A stretch of DNA of 47,530 nucleotides from Acidiferrobacterales bacterium (GTDB lineage: Bacteria; Pseudomonadota; Gammaproteobacteria; Acidiferrobacterales; JAJDNE01), in the NCBI GenBank assembly GCA_022340825.1, contig JAJDNE010000012.1:1-47530 (forward strand). The letters are read 5' to 3'. The number at the start of each line of letters is the position of its first letter. Position 1 is the first letter of the stretch. The notes beneath the pieces were generated by a model. The model did not search any database. It saw only the letters and a list, made by a program, of their open reading frames with translations, and was not told where the DNA came from. This document shows, in pieces, positions 7,382 through 17,362 of the stretch. The position numbers and the translations under genes are program-made.

Positions 7382-8815
7382 ATGAGAATACAAACAACCA
7401 TACTAGCGACATCACTGTTACTACTGGCGACGCCGATGGCAGCGCTGGCGGAATCGTTTACGTTGCAGCGGACCCTGCAACAGGTGATCGAGACCTACCC
7501 AACTATCGAGATCGCGCGGATGCAGGTTGCGCGGGCACAGCAGGAAACGTTGAAAGCGCAAAGCATCCTCGGCTGGAACCTGGGTGCGCAGGCAGGCGCT
7601 AGCCATGATATTTCCCCCTTCCTCGGGACGCCCTCGGACAGCGCTAACCTGAGTGCCAACCTGACCCGGCCGCTGGCCTCGGGTGGCAGCATCGGTATTG
7701 GTGGCAATTATAGTTACGAAGACAGTTCATTTACCTTTGGCCCTTCCTTCCCCAACCCCTCGCACTTTTCGCGGATTGACGCGAACTACCGCTTGCCGTT
7801 GGCAAAGGGCGCCGGCAATCCACAATACGAGGGAGCGATGATCAGCGCCGAAGCAGGTGCACGCATCGCCCAGGCGAACGAGTACACTACGCGCGATCAA
7901 CTGGCGAGTCAGACCATGGAATTGTTCTACGGCGCTGCCGCAACCAGAATACAAATGGCAACTGCAAAAGACGCGATCGAGCGGGCACAAAGGCTGAAAA
8001 AATATATCCAGGGTAATGCGCGACTCGGCCTGAGCGAGGAAAAAGACCTTTTGCAGGCGCAAGCTCAATTGCAGGCACGCATTTCCGACTATGACGCGCT
8101 GGTGGTTGCATGGGAGCAGCAGCGCACTGCGATCAATCGCCTGCTGGACAGGCCACGCACAGCGGAATTTGATCCGGTATTGCAGGACAGGGGTGAACTG
8201 AATGATGACCCTGTAAAAATTATGGAGCAGGCAAAAAACTACAGCCCGGACCTGAAACGGCAACAGGCACAGATTGAAATTGCCGAGGCGACCATCAACA
8301 CCAGCAAGGACGAGGCCCGGTCGCAGTTTGATCTCGTTTTTGGTGTTGGCTACGGCAACAAGCAGGGACCAGCGACGCCGCCCGTCAATGAGTCGGACTA
8401 TGCTGCCAGCGTGCAGCTGGAATTCAGCAGGCCGCTTGACAAGCGTGGGGTCGATGCCGTCGTTACCCAGGCGGTTCTGGACCGCTCGATTGGTCTAAGG
8501 GAAATAAAGCGCCTTTCCGATGACCTTGAATACAACGTCAACGGACTGGTTGCGGAGATTAGCAGTTCGCAGGCGGCACTGGAGAGTCATCGGCTCCGGG
8601 TCACCACTGAACAGGCGAAATTTGATGAAGCGCTAAGGCGCTATCGTACCGGCCGCGAAGATACCCGCAACCTGATTCAGTTCGAGAACGAATTGCAGGT
8701 CAGCAAACTAGCGCTTGAAAAACAGCGCATTGAACTCTCCCGTAGGCATGCCTCACTCGAGATGCTGCGCGGAACACTGGTAGCAAATGAAACGGGTGTA
8801 AAAGGAGAACAATAA
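7382..8815 (+). CDS. TolC-family outer membrane efflux protein
   Basis: TolC-type proteins form a trimeric outer-membrane and periplasmic tunnel for tripartite export. From the ATG at 7382 the protein has 477 residues with a signal peptide ending near AALA-ES. Two OEP repeats of long amphipathic helices follow, seen in segments such as YPTIEIARMQVARAQQETL and QAALESHRLRVTTEQAKFDEALRRYRTGRED. GAGG at 7369-7372 is 9 bases before 7382 but only 3 before the ATG at 7376, so the inner start is preferred. Its TAA overlaps the RND start (TAATG), which implies translational coupling. Confidence 0.93.
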   Translation: MRIQTTILATSLLLLATPMAALAESFTLQRTLQQVIETYPTIEIARMQVARAQQETLKAQSILGWNLGAQAGASHDISPFLGTPSDSANLSANLTRPLASGGSIGIGGNYSYEDSSFTFGPSFPNPSHFSRIDANYRLPLAKGAGNPQYEGAMISAEAGARIAQANEYTTRDQLASQTMELFYGAAATRIQMATAKDAIERAQRLKKYIQGNARLGLSEEKDLLQAQAQLQARISDYDALVVAWEQQRTAINRLLDRPRTAEFDPVLQDRGELNDDPVKIMEQAKNYSPDLKRQQAQIEIAEATINTSKDEARSQFDLVFGVGYGNKQGPATPPVNESDYAASVQLEFSRPLDKRGVDAVVTQAVLDRSIGLREIKRLSDDLEYNVNGLVAEISSSQAALESHRLRVTTEQAKFDEALRRYRTGREDTRNLIQFENELQVSKLALEKQRIELSRRHASLEMLRGTLVANETGVKGEQ

Positions 8816-11800
8816 TGAAAGGGATGATCCGTTTTCTGGTCGAGCGAGACCTGATCGTCAATCTGATTTCGGTGTTCCTGCTACTGCTGGGCATCTATGC
8901 AATGACGGCGATCAATCGCGAGGCGTTTCCCAACGTGAATCTCGATCGCATCCAGGTCAATGCGGTATATCCCGGCGCCTCACCGGAAGAAGTCGAAACG
9001 CTGGTGATTACGCCCATCGAGCAGGAACTGAAAACCCTGAGCGGCGTGGACAAGATGACGTCCATTGCCTTTCCCGGTTCGGCACGCATCGACCTGGAGC
9101 TGGATCCCAATGCCGCTAATCGTGATCGCATCGCAAGCGAAGTCCAGCTTTCGGTGAGTCGCGCAATCCTGCCGCAGGACCTGCCAACCCAACCCACGGT
9201 GACGGAAATCGATGGAGGCGTCTTTCCGATTCTGCAATTAGCTGTATCGGCGCCGCGAAGCGATCTCGACCTGAAACGGCTCGGTGACAAAATCCGCGAT
9301 GACATACTTGAAATTGATGGTGTCGGCAAAGTGGTCTACCAGGGAAATCGTAAGGCCGAAATCCGCATTGTTGTCGATCCGAAAAAGTTGCAGACACAAC
9401 GGATATCAATCGGCGAGATTTCTGCCGCCCTGGCGAACTGGAACATCAATGCTCCGGGCGGCGACCTGGAAACGCCTGAGGGGCAGAAGGCCGTACGCAT
9501 CGCCGGTCAGTTTACCGGGGCACCGGATGTGGCCAACCTGGTTCTGCGCGCCAATGAACTTGGCGGCGGTATTCGGCTTGGCGACATTGCTACCGTGACC
9601 GAATCACTGGAAAAGGCGCAGCTCTATGCCGATGCCCAGGGCAAACCGGCGGCCGCGCTGATTGTTATGAAAAAGGCGGATGCCGACATTATTGATGTTG
9701 TTAACACTGTCCGCGATTACCTGAAGACCATACCGGCCACCTATGGTGATGACGTCAAGGTCGATACGTTCCAGGACATGTCCAAATTCACGCGGATGCG
9801 ACTTGGCGTGCTAACCAACAACGGCATCGTCGGTATCTTTCTGGTATTTCTGACCCTTGCTCTGTTCCTGCGCCCGTCGGTTGCCATTACCACGACCTGG
9901 GGTCTGCCGATCGTTTTCTTTACCGGTCTGTTCATGCTTTTCGTCGGCGGCATCACACTGAATCTCATTTCCATGATGGGCTTCATCATGGTGCTGGGAA
10001 TGATCGTTGACGATGCCATCATCATCGGCGAGAACATTACCTATCACATGGAAAAAGGCATGGCACCGAAAGAGGCGGCGGTGCTGGGCGCGATGGAATT
10101 GCTGGGACCGGTAACCGCCACGGTGATGACTACCATCGCCGCATTCCTGCCAATGATGTTCATGACTGGTGTCATCGGCAAGTTTATTGTCGCGATCCCG
10201 ATCGTGGTTTCTGCTTTGCTGTTTTTTTCATGGCTGGAGTCCTTCCTTATCCTGCCGAGTCATGTCGCGTACCTGGCAAAGCCCAAGGCACACCCGAAGG
10301 AACGCGCGTGGCTGGTTGGCATGGAAGAAGGTTACGCACGTCTGCTTAACAAGGCACTGGATCATCGCTACCTGACCGTATTCCTGTCTGTGGCGATACT
10401 GATCGGAAGTTTTGTGCTGGCAGCAACTTCAATGAAGTTTCAGCTCTTTCCCTCGGTCGGTGTCGACCAGTATATGGTTCGAATTACCGCACCGGGTGGC
10501 ACCAGCCTGGATACGATGCGTAAGCACATGGCCGAGGTCGACAAGGAGATACGTAAACGCACCAATCCAAAGTACGTCGAAACCACGGTATTGACCACAG
10601 GCCAGATTGCACGCGATGGCGGTGATCCACTTACCCAGCGCGGTGGCCGTTTTGGTCAGATCAATGTTGTCTATACACCTGCCGTATCGCGACCAAAACA
10701 TGATGCGCTCGTCGACATGCGCCAGTTGGCAAATGAGTTGCCGCCAATGTTTCCCAAACTCGATCTCGCGTTTACCGAGCTGGCCCCTGGCCCGCCAACC
10801 GGGCGCCCACTGGAAGTGGAGATCATGAGCCATGACGATGACGCGTCGCAGCGTTCTGCCAGCCGACTGATTGCGCTGCTAAAAACAGTTAAGGGCGTAA
10901 CATCGATCGAGTCAGGCCTGTTGGAGGGTGATCCGGAGCTCAACGTAAAGCTGGATCGCAAGCTTGCCACCTACGCCGGGGTCGATCTGGCCACGGCAGC
11001 AACCCACATTCGTGCTGCCGTCGGTGGCCTGCGGGTGTCGACCACGCGCCGCGGTACTGAGGAGATTGATGTCACCATTCGTTACCCCAGTGATCGCAGC
11101 AGAGCAATAGAGCTACTTGAAGGCATGCTGATTCCAAACCAGCGTGGTGGACTAGTACCCCTGTCACGAATCGCCAAGCTGGAAGAGCGCCCCGGTCTGA
11201 CCACGGTACGCCATCGCGCCGGTATCCGTACCGTCAGCGTGCTGGCCAATATCAACGCCGATATCATCACCAGCGTCGAGATCAACAGCCTGGTCGACAA
11301 TCGCAAGGCAGAGTGGCTGGCCGACGATGCCAACAAGATCACCGTCAACTACGGTGGTGAGGCTGAAAAGAACGCTGAGTCCGTTGGTGGGCTGGTGTTC
11401 TCGTTCCTGTTTGCGCTGCTGGGAATCTTCTTTATCCTGGCGTTCCAGTTCAACAACCTGAAGTATCCGTTGGTGGTAATGCTGGCGATTCCGTTTGGTG
11501 CAGTCGGCATCATCCTCAGTTTCTTCCTGCACGACATGTTCTGGCACCCCATGCCCCTGTCATTCTTCTCGATGATGGGCATGGTGGCACTGGCGGGCGT
11601 GGTGGTGAACAGCTCACTTATTCTGCTGGTGTTTATCCAACGCGCATTGCAGGACGGTATGGAATGCCGCGAGGCTATTATTCTGGCCGGTCGCCGACGA
11701 CTGCGCGCAGTAGTATTGACAGCGACAACAACCGTCGTTGGTCTGTTGCCAACTGCTTACGGTTGGGGCGGAATGGACCCGTTCGTGTCACCCATGGCGC

Positions 11801-11970
11801 TGGCGCTGTCATGGGGGCTACTGGTGGCAACGCTGGTTACACTGGTAACAATTCCAGCGACGTTCGCAGTAGGAATCGACATCAGGGCTCAAATCAAAAA
11901 GCAATGGGCGAAAATTGCCCCGGAAGGTGGTTTCAGGGCGGCGATCAAAGCAAAACTCAAGAGAGCATAA
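8815..11970 (+). CDS. RND-family efflux permease
   Basis: This 1051-residue inner-membrane proton antiporter has the AcrB/MexB-like architecture. An N-terminal membrane helix (about 12-32) is followed by a large periplasmic porter domain beginning with NREAFPNVNLDRIQV and YPGASPEEVE. A membrane block of helices 2-6 follows, then a second periplasmic loop and helices 8-12. The proton-relay pair is present in GMIVDDAIIIGE of helix 4. The sequence suits the HAE-like/MMPL-type RND branch with unknown substrate. AGGAG stands at 8803-8807. The usual periplasmic adaptor gene is absent from this operon, so an adaptor must come from elsewhere. A strong terminator follows. Confidence 0.95.
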   Translation: MKGMIRFLVERDLIVNLISVFLLLLGIYAMTAINREAFPNVNLDRIQVNAVYPGASPEEVETLVITPIEQELKTLSGVDKMTSIAFPGSARIDLELDPNAANRDRIASEVQLSVSRAILPQDLPTQPTVTEIDGGVFPILQLAVSAPRSDLDLKRLGDKIRDDILEIDGVGKVVYQGNRKAEIRIVVDPKKLQTQRISIGEISAALANWNINAPGGDLETPEGQKAVRIAGQFTGAPDVANLVLRANELGGGIRLGDIATVTESLEKAQLYADAQGKPAAALIVMKKADADIIDVVNTVRDYLKTIPATYGDDVKVDTFQDMSKFTRMRLGVLTNNGIVGIFLVFLTLALFLRPSVAITTTWGLPIVFFTGLFMLFVGGITLNLISMMGFIMVLGMIVDDAIIIGENITYHMEKGMAPKEAAVLGAMELLGPVTATVMTTIAAFLPMMFMTGVIGKFIVAIPIVVSALLFFSWLESFLILPSHVAYLAKPKAHPKERAWLVGMEEGYARLLNKALDHRYLTVFLSVAILIGSFVLAATSMKFQLFPSVGVDQYMVRITAPGGTSLDTMRKHMAEVDKEIRKRTNPKYVETTVLTTGQIARDGGDPLTQRGGRFGQINVVYTPAVSRPKHDALVDMRQLANELPPMFPKLDLAFTELAPGPPTGRPLEVEIMSHDDDASQRSASRLIALLKTVKGVTSIESGLLEGDPELNVKLDRKLATYAGVDLATAATHIRAAVGGLRVSTTRRGTEEIDVTIRYPSDRSRAIELLEGMLIPNQRGGLVPLSRIAKLEERPGLTTVRHRAGIRTVSVLANINADIITSVEINSLVDNRKAEWLADDANKITVNYGGEAEKNAESVGGLVFSFLFALLGIFFILAFQFNNLKYPLVVMLAIPFGAVGIILSFFLHDMFWHPMPLSFFSMMGMVALAGVVVNSSLILLVFIQRALQDGMECREAIILAGRRRLRAVVLTATTTVVGLLPTAYGWGGMDPFVSPMALALSWGLLVATLVTLVTIPATFAVGIDIRAQIKKQWAKIAPEGGFRAAIKAKLKRA

Positions 11971-11976
11971 GGTGGC

Positions 11977-12010
11977 ATTCGCCGGGGTTGCTCCCCGGCG
12001 AATTTCTCCT
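11977..12010 (+). terminator. Intrinsic terminator after the RND gene
   Basis: An 11-bp perfect stem, ATTCGCCGGGG (11977-11987) with CCCCGGCGAAT (11993-12003), has a 5-base loop and is followed by TTTCTCCT. It starts six bases after the RND stop codon and closes the tetR-tolC-RND unit. The T-tract is short and interrupted. Confidence 0.7.
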
Positions 12011-12090
12011 GCTGTATAACAGCGACACGCTCGTCCGAGGCGCTGACACCCGGCGCCGTGGTATCGGCTATCCTTATCAAAAGGACCATC

Positions 12091-12918
12091 GTGGCTACGC
12101 CGAATAAACCGCAACCAAACCTCACGACTTCAATGACCAAACCGCGTCTACTTACATTCAAGCGTCTGCGAATTGCCATTTTGCTCGGCGTCCTCGCAGT
12201 CGTCGCCGGCAGCACCTATTACCAGGTGCATGCAATGGCCAACTGGTCGCGACCCCTGATCATGACAATCTACCCCATCAACGGTACGGGCACCGCGGCT
12301 GTCGCAAAATATATCAATAACCTGAAGATGGATGACTTTGCCGATCTTGCGCGCTTTCTTGATGAGGAGGCAGACGCTTACAACGTTACGACGACGCCAC
12401 TGCTGAACCTGCGCCTCGGACGGGAACTGCATTCATTACCACCAGCGCCACCGGCCCGACAGGCTGGCGCCTTTGCCATCGGCAAATGGAGTCTTGACCT
12501 GCGTTACTGGTTATACCGGCACCTGTCCACCTTTGGCCTGGAGACCCGCCATATCCGCATGTTCGTCATTTATCACGGCGAAAATAACAACAAGCCGCTG
12601 AAGCACTCATTCGGGTTGCGCAAAGGGCTGATTGGTGTGGTGAATGCCTTCGCATTGGCCGACCAGAACGCACAGAACAACGTGGTGATTGCTCACGAGT
12701 TATTGCACACGCTCGGCGCGACTGACAAATATGAGCATGATGGCAACCCGCGCTTTCCCGAAGGTTATGGTGACCCGCGACAAGATCCGCTTTATCCGCA
12801 GGAATTTGCTGAAATCATGGCAGGACGAATCGCCGTATCGAGAAACGAATCCGAGATTCCGGATTCACTCGACCAGACATTGATTGGCGAAGCAACTGCA
12901 AGGGAGATTCACTGGTAA
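12091..12918 (+). CDS. Membrane-anchored protein with HExxHxxGxxD zinc-peptidase motif
   Basis: This is a 275-residue protein from the GTG at 12091. That start has AAAAGGA just upstream (12079-12085), although the frame stays open back to an ATG at 12058 and an inner ATG lies at 12133. One membrane helix (about 26-45) precedes a periplasmic domain. The core is HELLHTLGATD, with His202, Glu203, His206 and Asp212, the HExxHxxGxxD arrangement seen in some metallopeptidases such as snapalysin. The conserved-looking PRFPEGYGDP and EIMAGR segments follow. I infer a zinc-dependent hydrolase, with substrate unknown. It lies after the RND terminator, so it is probably separate from the efflux operon. 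Confidence 0.65.
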   Translation: MATPNKPQPNLTTSMTKPRLLTFKRLRIAILLGVLAVVAGSTYYQVHAMANWSRPLIMTIYPINGTGTAAVAKYINNLKMDDFADLARFLDEEADAYNVTTTPLLNLRLGRELHSLPPAPPARQAGAFAIGKWSLDLRYWLYRHLSTFGLETRHIRMFVIYHGENNNKPLKHSFGLRKGLIGVVNAFALADQNAQNNVVIAHELLHTLGATDKYEHDGNPRFPEGYGDPRQDPLYPQEFAEIMAGRIAVSRNESEIPDSLDQTLIGEATAREIHW

Positions 12919-13030
12919 ACGCCGTGACCCCCGACAAAACCGGGCATCAGTCGCGTCACGGGCTACCGCTTGGCCACTCAAGGCATTATCATTGGCGCCG
13001 GTTTTTTTAGGTAATAGAAGAATAGAAAAA

Positions 13031-14059
13031 ATGCTGGCAGATCAGAATTCCAATCGGGCAATCGCAATCTGGCTGTTTGTGGTTGCGGCACTTATTTTTT
13101 CCATGGTTGTACTCGGTGGCGTCACCCGCCTGACACGCTCCGGCCTGTCAATGGTGGAGTGGGAACCGATTATGGGTGTGGTACCGCCGATCACCGAAGA
13201 GCAATGGCAGGAGACATTTCACAAGTACAAACAATTCCCCGAGTACCAGAAGATAAACAAGGGAATGGATGTCCACGAATTCAAATCCATCTTCTGGTTT
13301 GAATATTCACACCGGCTTCTCGGTCGCACTATCGGTCTGGCTTTTCTGATCCCATTTGTCTTCTTCGTCGTTCGAAAGAAAATTGAAAAACGCGACGTAC
13401 CCAAATACCTGTTGATGTTTGTTCTCGGGGGGTTACAGGGACTGCTCGGATGGTACATGGTGAAAAGCGGCCTGGTGAGCAGGCCACATGTCAGCCAGTA
13501 CCGATTGACTGCGCACCTGATCGCTGCCATCGCCATCTATAGCTACATCCTCTGGATAGCATGGGGACTGGTCGTGCCGAGGCAGGAAACTGAAGCCGCC
13601 CGGTTACGGCCGTTGCGTAACCTCGGTATCGCCCTGACTGGCCTGATAGTACTGATGATCCTGTCCGGCGGTTTTGTTGCCGGCACCAAGGCAGGACTTG
13701 CCTACAATACTTTCCCGACAATGAACGGTTACTGGGTACCGGATGGGCTGTATGCGATACAGCCCTGGTGGTTAAACTGGTTCGAGAATGCAACAACCAT
13801 TCAGTTCAACCACCGAATGATCGCCTGGATTCTTATATTCTCCGTACCGGCTTACTGGTATTTTGCCATGCGCCGACACCCGGATCGGGCAACACAGCTT
13901 TCCCTGCATTTGTTGCTGGCGATGCTGATCGTTCAGGTAACGTTGGGAATTACGACTCTACTACATGCAGTACCGGTTGCACTTGGTGCTGCGCACCAGG
14001 CTGGCGCCCTGTTGTTACTTACGTCTGCGTTGTATGTACTAAGGCGGCTTACGAACTAA
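13031..14059 (+). CDS. ctaA: Heme A synthase, COX15/CtaA type
   Basis: This integral membrane enzyme oxidises the C8 methyl of heme O to the formyl group of heme A for aa3-type oxidases. The 342-residue protein has about eight membrane helices. The expected histidines are present in FEYSHRLLGR, RLTAHLIAA, FNHRMIAW and GAAHQAGALL, and GGVTRLTRSGLSMVEW is a family signature near the N-terminus. The long loop with ITEEQWQETFHKYKQFPEY marks the proteobacterial/mitochondrial COX15 subgroup. The frame is open upstream to 12884, but the ATG at 13031 begins where the family begins. No oxidase or heme O synthase gene is adjacent. Its end overlaps the convergent GGDEF-EAL gene by 11 bases. Confidence 0.93.
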   Translation: MLADQNSNRAIAIWLFVVAALIFSMVVLGGVTRLTRSGLSMVEWEPIMGVVPPITEEQWQETFHKYKQFPEYQKINKGMDVHEFKSIFWFEYSHRLLGRTIGLAFLIPFVFFVVRKKIEKRDVPKYLLMFVLGGLQGLLGWYMVKSGLVSRPHVSQYRLTAHLIAAIAIYSYILWIAWGLVVPRQETEAARLRPLRNLGIALTGLIVLMILSGGFVAGTKAGLAYNTFPTMNGYWVPDGLYAIQPWWLNWFENATTIQFNHRMIAWILIFSVPAYWYFAMRRHPDRATQLSLHLLLAMLIVQVTLGITTLLHAVPVALGAAHQAGALLLLTSALYVLRRLTN

Positions 14060-17000
14060 CTACCGAGTCTTTACCCACGGTAAGAAAATTTTCCGCAAAA
14101 TCGCTGACCGGTAGCGGTTTGCCGTGGAGATAGCCCTGCAACATCTCGCAGCCGGCGTCGCGCAGGAAGCGTTCCTGCACGACGGTTTCCACTCCCTCAG
14201 CAATCACGTCAATATGCAGGCTCCGGGCCATCGCCAGGATCGCTTTTACGATCTCGGAATCTTCCTGATCATCGGGAATGTCCCGCACGAACGAGCGATC
14301 GATCTTGATAGTATTGATCGGGTAGCGCTTGAGATAACTCAGTGATGAATAGCCGGTACCGAAATCATCCAGGGCTATACTGATGCCCTCGCTACTAAAC
14401 TGCTCGAGCACATCAACTGTATACTGCGCGCGCTTCAACAGCAGGCTCTCGGTAATCTCGAACTCAAATGCTGACGGCTTGACCTTTTCCTGACGAATAA
14501 TCTCCAGCACGGAATCCAGGAAATCCAGCTCATCGAACTGCCGAGCGGACAGGTTGATCGAAACACGCCGGATCGATCTGCCTTCGGCCCGCCAGGCATT
14601 CAGATGCCGGCAGACTTCGCGCACGACCCAGTAGCCAACAGAAACGACCAGGCCGGTGTCCTCCAGCAAAGGAATAAATTCATTTGGCGAAATCAGGCCC
14701 AACGAAGGGTGGCGCCAACGAAGCAATACTTCCGCGCCAATTACCGCATTATCATTCATCCGGAATTGCGGCTGGTAGTAAAGCTCGAATTCGTTGCGCT
14801 CCAGCGCATGACGCAAACCTGTCTCCATCGTCAGGTGTTCCAGCGCACGTGCACCCATCTCTGCGGAGTAAAACTGGAAATTGTTGCGCCCCTGCTCCTT
14901 GGCACGGTACATGGCAGTGTCTGCGTTTTTCAACAGGCTATTGGGATCAGTGCCGTCTGACGGACAAAGGCTTATGCCGATACTGGCCGACGTAAATAGC
15001 TCATGATCATCAACATGGAAGGGTGCCGTCAGTGACTTCAAAATCTTGCGTGCAATTGGCGCTATATCATCCGGGCTCTCGATGTCCTCGAGCAACACGG
15101 TAAATTCATCGCCCCCCAATCGCGCAACCGTATCTCCGGCACGCACCGATTCTTTCAGTCGATCGCCCACCGCTTGGAGCAGTTTGTCACCGGTATCATG
15201 ACCAAGCGTGTCGTTAATGTTCTTGAAGCGGTCCAGATCCAGAAACAATACCGCGCATATCTGGTCGCGGCGCAGTAGTCGCGTTGCCACATGCTTTAAC
15301 CTGTCCAGAAACATAACCCGGTTGGGTAATTCGGTGAGGGCATCATGGTGGGCCAGGTAATACAGCCGCTCCTGGGTCTCCATTCGCTCGGTAATATCCT
15401 TGCCGCTGGAAACAAAGTGAGTAATTTCACCGTCGCTGTCCAACAACGGTGTAATGGTTTTTTCTTCGTAATAAATGTGGCCATCTTTGGCCCGGTTTAC
15501 AAAGACCTCGCGGAACACTCCGCCACCGAGAATGGTCTTCCACAGCTTTTCATAGAAAAAAACATCATGCTGACCTGATTTAACAATGCGCGGCGTATTG
15601 CCAATTGCTTCCGCGCGGGAAAAACCCGTTGCGGCTTCAAAAGCAGGATTGACGTACTCGATAATGCCGCGCTTGTCGGTGATAATCACGGAGTCCGCTG
15701 TCTGTTCCAGGGCATGGGCATGCTTGACCATGTCCGCTTCAGCCTTTTGCTTCTCGGTAATGTCGCTACCGATGCTAACGATATACAAGACATTTCCGGA
15801 AGGGTCGCTGATAACACTATTGGACCAATCGACCAGGTGCCTCGAACCGTCCTTGTTTAACCAGTAGTTCTGGAAGTGACTTGCCAGTGCCTCGGTGGTA
15901 AGTGACTCGAATACCTGCTTCACCGAATCCCGTTCTTCGGGGATCAACAGGAAATCCCAGACCAACCTTCCCAGTGCTTCCTCGGCGCTGTAGCCAGTGA
16001 CATCTTCACAGGCCTGGTTGAATCTCACGATATGGCCTTTATGATCAAGCACGACCACCAGCGAGTTGGCTGACTCGACGACAGCATTGGCAAAGTTACG
16101 CTCTGCGAGCAAGGCAGCTTCTGCATTTTTTATATCGGTAATATCCTTGAATGAACCAATGACCTTTACGGGTTTACCGAGGTTGTTTTTAACCAGGGCG
16201 GCAGAACTCTTCAACCACAGCATCTCCCCCTGCTTGTTTTGTATGCGATACACCGCTTCGAACTCGGGAATTCGACCTTCAACAAAGTCCTTCATGGTCG
16301 TCCGCATGCTGGCGACATCATCCGGATGGATGCGTTCAGCCCAGGCATTGGGCTCCGACGAAGTCTCGCCCTCGGCGAAACCCAGCATGGCCAATGCCTG
16401 CGGCGACAAATGGATCTGCTGAGTTGCCAGATCGTACTCCCAGACACCTTCTTTCGCCGCGTCCACGGCTAGCTGATAGCGCTCTTCGCTAACTCGTAAC
16501 TGATGTTGACGAATTGCTTCTATCTCGTCGCGATAGCGTCGCGTAAGCCAGATAGCGAACGACAGAATGAGTAAAAACATCGGTACCAGGGCAACGTCTC
16601 CCCGCGGGGCGCGCTCCGGGTAGACAACGAGCACTGCGGTCATGCCACCGATGATGACCACAGCCGTCGCCAGGATCTGGCGCCCGGACAGGAACATGGC
16701 GGCCAGAACTACTGCGAGAATAGAATAGAAAAATGCACCGACTTCTTTCGGGTTGACCAGGACCAGGCCAATGCTACCCACCACGATGGCGAAGATTGAC
16801 AAGGCTACTGCAGTTTCGTATCTGCCCAAACGGGCTAAAAACCACGCGATCGCAATCGCCGTAAGCATGATGGCTGCCGCAACGTAGGTGCTAAGGTACG
16901 CTTGGGTCAGTACCATATTGACTGATGTCGCAGCCAGGCCCAGCACGACAAACCAGAAAAGTGTTCCCGCGAGCTGTCGCGAGGCACGCCTACGCTCGAC

Positions 17001-17069
17001 ACCGACTACCGAGTGAAACGGCTCGGTAAGGCTATCCCATAACCTGCGTGGCAACTGCTTTAACAACAT
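14049..17069 (-). CDS. Membrane PAS-PAS-PAS-GGDEF-EAL cyclic-di-GMP protein
   Basis: This 1006-residue signalling protein is bound to the inner membrane. Five or six helices lie at about 35-175, followed by three PAS domains (about 195-310, 325-440 and 450-560), a GGDEF domain (about 570-735) and an EAL domain (about 750-990). GGDEF is intact at 652-656 with an inhibitory RxxD (643-646) five residues before it. In the second domain the signature reads EVL (780-782). The key residues Glu780, Asn839, EITES, DDFGTG (901-906), Lys922 and AEGVET are kept, so phosphodiesterase activity remains plausible. The start has AGGCAGG just upstream. The membrane domain and PAS modules would sense an unknown signal. 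Confidence 0.95.
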   Translation of the reverse strand: MLLKQLPRRLWDSLTEPFHSVVGVERRRASRQLAGTLFWFVVLGLAATSVNMVLTQAYLSTYVAAAIMLTAIAIAWFLARLGRYETAVALSIFAIVVGSIGLVLVNPKEVGAFFYSILAVVLAAMFLSGRQILATAVVIIGGMTAVLVVYPERAPRGDVALVPMFLLILSFAIWLTRRYRDEIEAIRQHQLRVSEERYQLAVDAAKEGVWEYDLATQQIHLSPQALAMLGFAEGETSSEPNAWAERIHPDDVASMRTTMKDFVEGRIPEFEAVYRIQNKQGEMLWLKSSAALVKNNLGKPVKVIGSFKDITDIKNAEAALLAERNFANAVVESANSLVVVLDHKGHIVRFNQACEDVTGYSAEEALGRLVWDFLLIPEERDSVKQVFESLTTEALASHFQNYWLNKDGSRHLVDWSNSVISDPSGNVLYIVSIGSDITEKQKAEADMVKHAHALEQTADSVIITDKRGIIEYVNPAFEAATGFSRAEAIGNTPRIVKSGQHDVFFYEKLWKTILGGGVFREVFVNRAKDGHIYYEEKTITPLLDSDGEITHFVSSGKDITERMETQERLYYLAHHDALTELPNRVMFLDRLKHVATRLLRRDQICAVLFLDLDRFKNINDTLGHDTGDKLLQAVGDRLKESVRAGDTVARLGGDEFTVLLEDIESPDDIAPIARKILKSLTAPFHVDDHELFTSASIGISLCPSDGTDPNSLLKNADTAMYRAKEQGRNNFQFYSAEMGARALEHLTMETGLRHALERNEFELYYQPQFRMNDNAVIGAEVLLRWRHPSLGLISPNEFIPLLEDTGLVVSVGYWVVREVCRHLNAWRAEGRSIRRVSINLSARQFDELDFLDSVLEIIRQEKVKPSAFEFEITESLLLKRAQYTVDVLEQFSSEGISIALDDFGTGYSSLSYLKRYPINTIKIDRSFVRDIPDDQEDSEIVKAILAMARSLHIDVIAEGVETVVQERFLRDAGCEMLQGYLHGKPLPVSDFAENFLTVGKDSVVSS

Positions 17070-17362
17070 TTACCTGCCTTATGTAGTGCAATCGGAAATC
17101 GTCGTGGTCACAGACGATGTCTGGAATTGATAACTATATTATTAGTATGGCACAGCTTGGCTAGCAAGCATGCAGAAGAGGGGGACTTCCAGGACACTCG
17201 CGAGCGGCGCTCTGGTACGCATCACCGAAAACGGGCAATTCATACCAGAGAGAATTTTACTTACCGCGAGGGGTTCCTGGTTATCGAAGCGTCGGGCCTC
17301 GCTTCAATAGAAAATTACTACAGCGCAATATTGTCTCCGGGTCGATTGCGCTGACCCAGCCG

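Noticed and set aside
12918-13030. Possible terminator upstream of ctaA ending in TTTTTTT
   Set aside because: The T-run at about 13003-13009 is preceded only by the short GGCGCC palindrome and longer, poorly placed repeats, so no convincing stem adjoins it.
17127-17354. Plus-strand 75-codon frame in the gap between the GGDEF-EAL and DksA-like genes
   Set aside because: No ribosome site, no hydrophobic or domain pattern, and no similarity that I can recognise.
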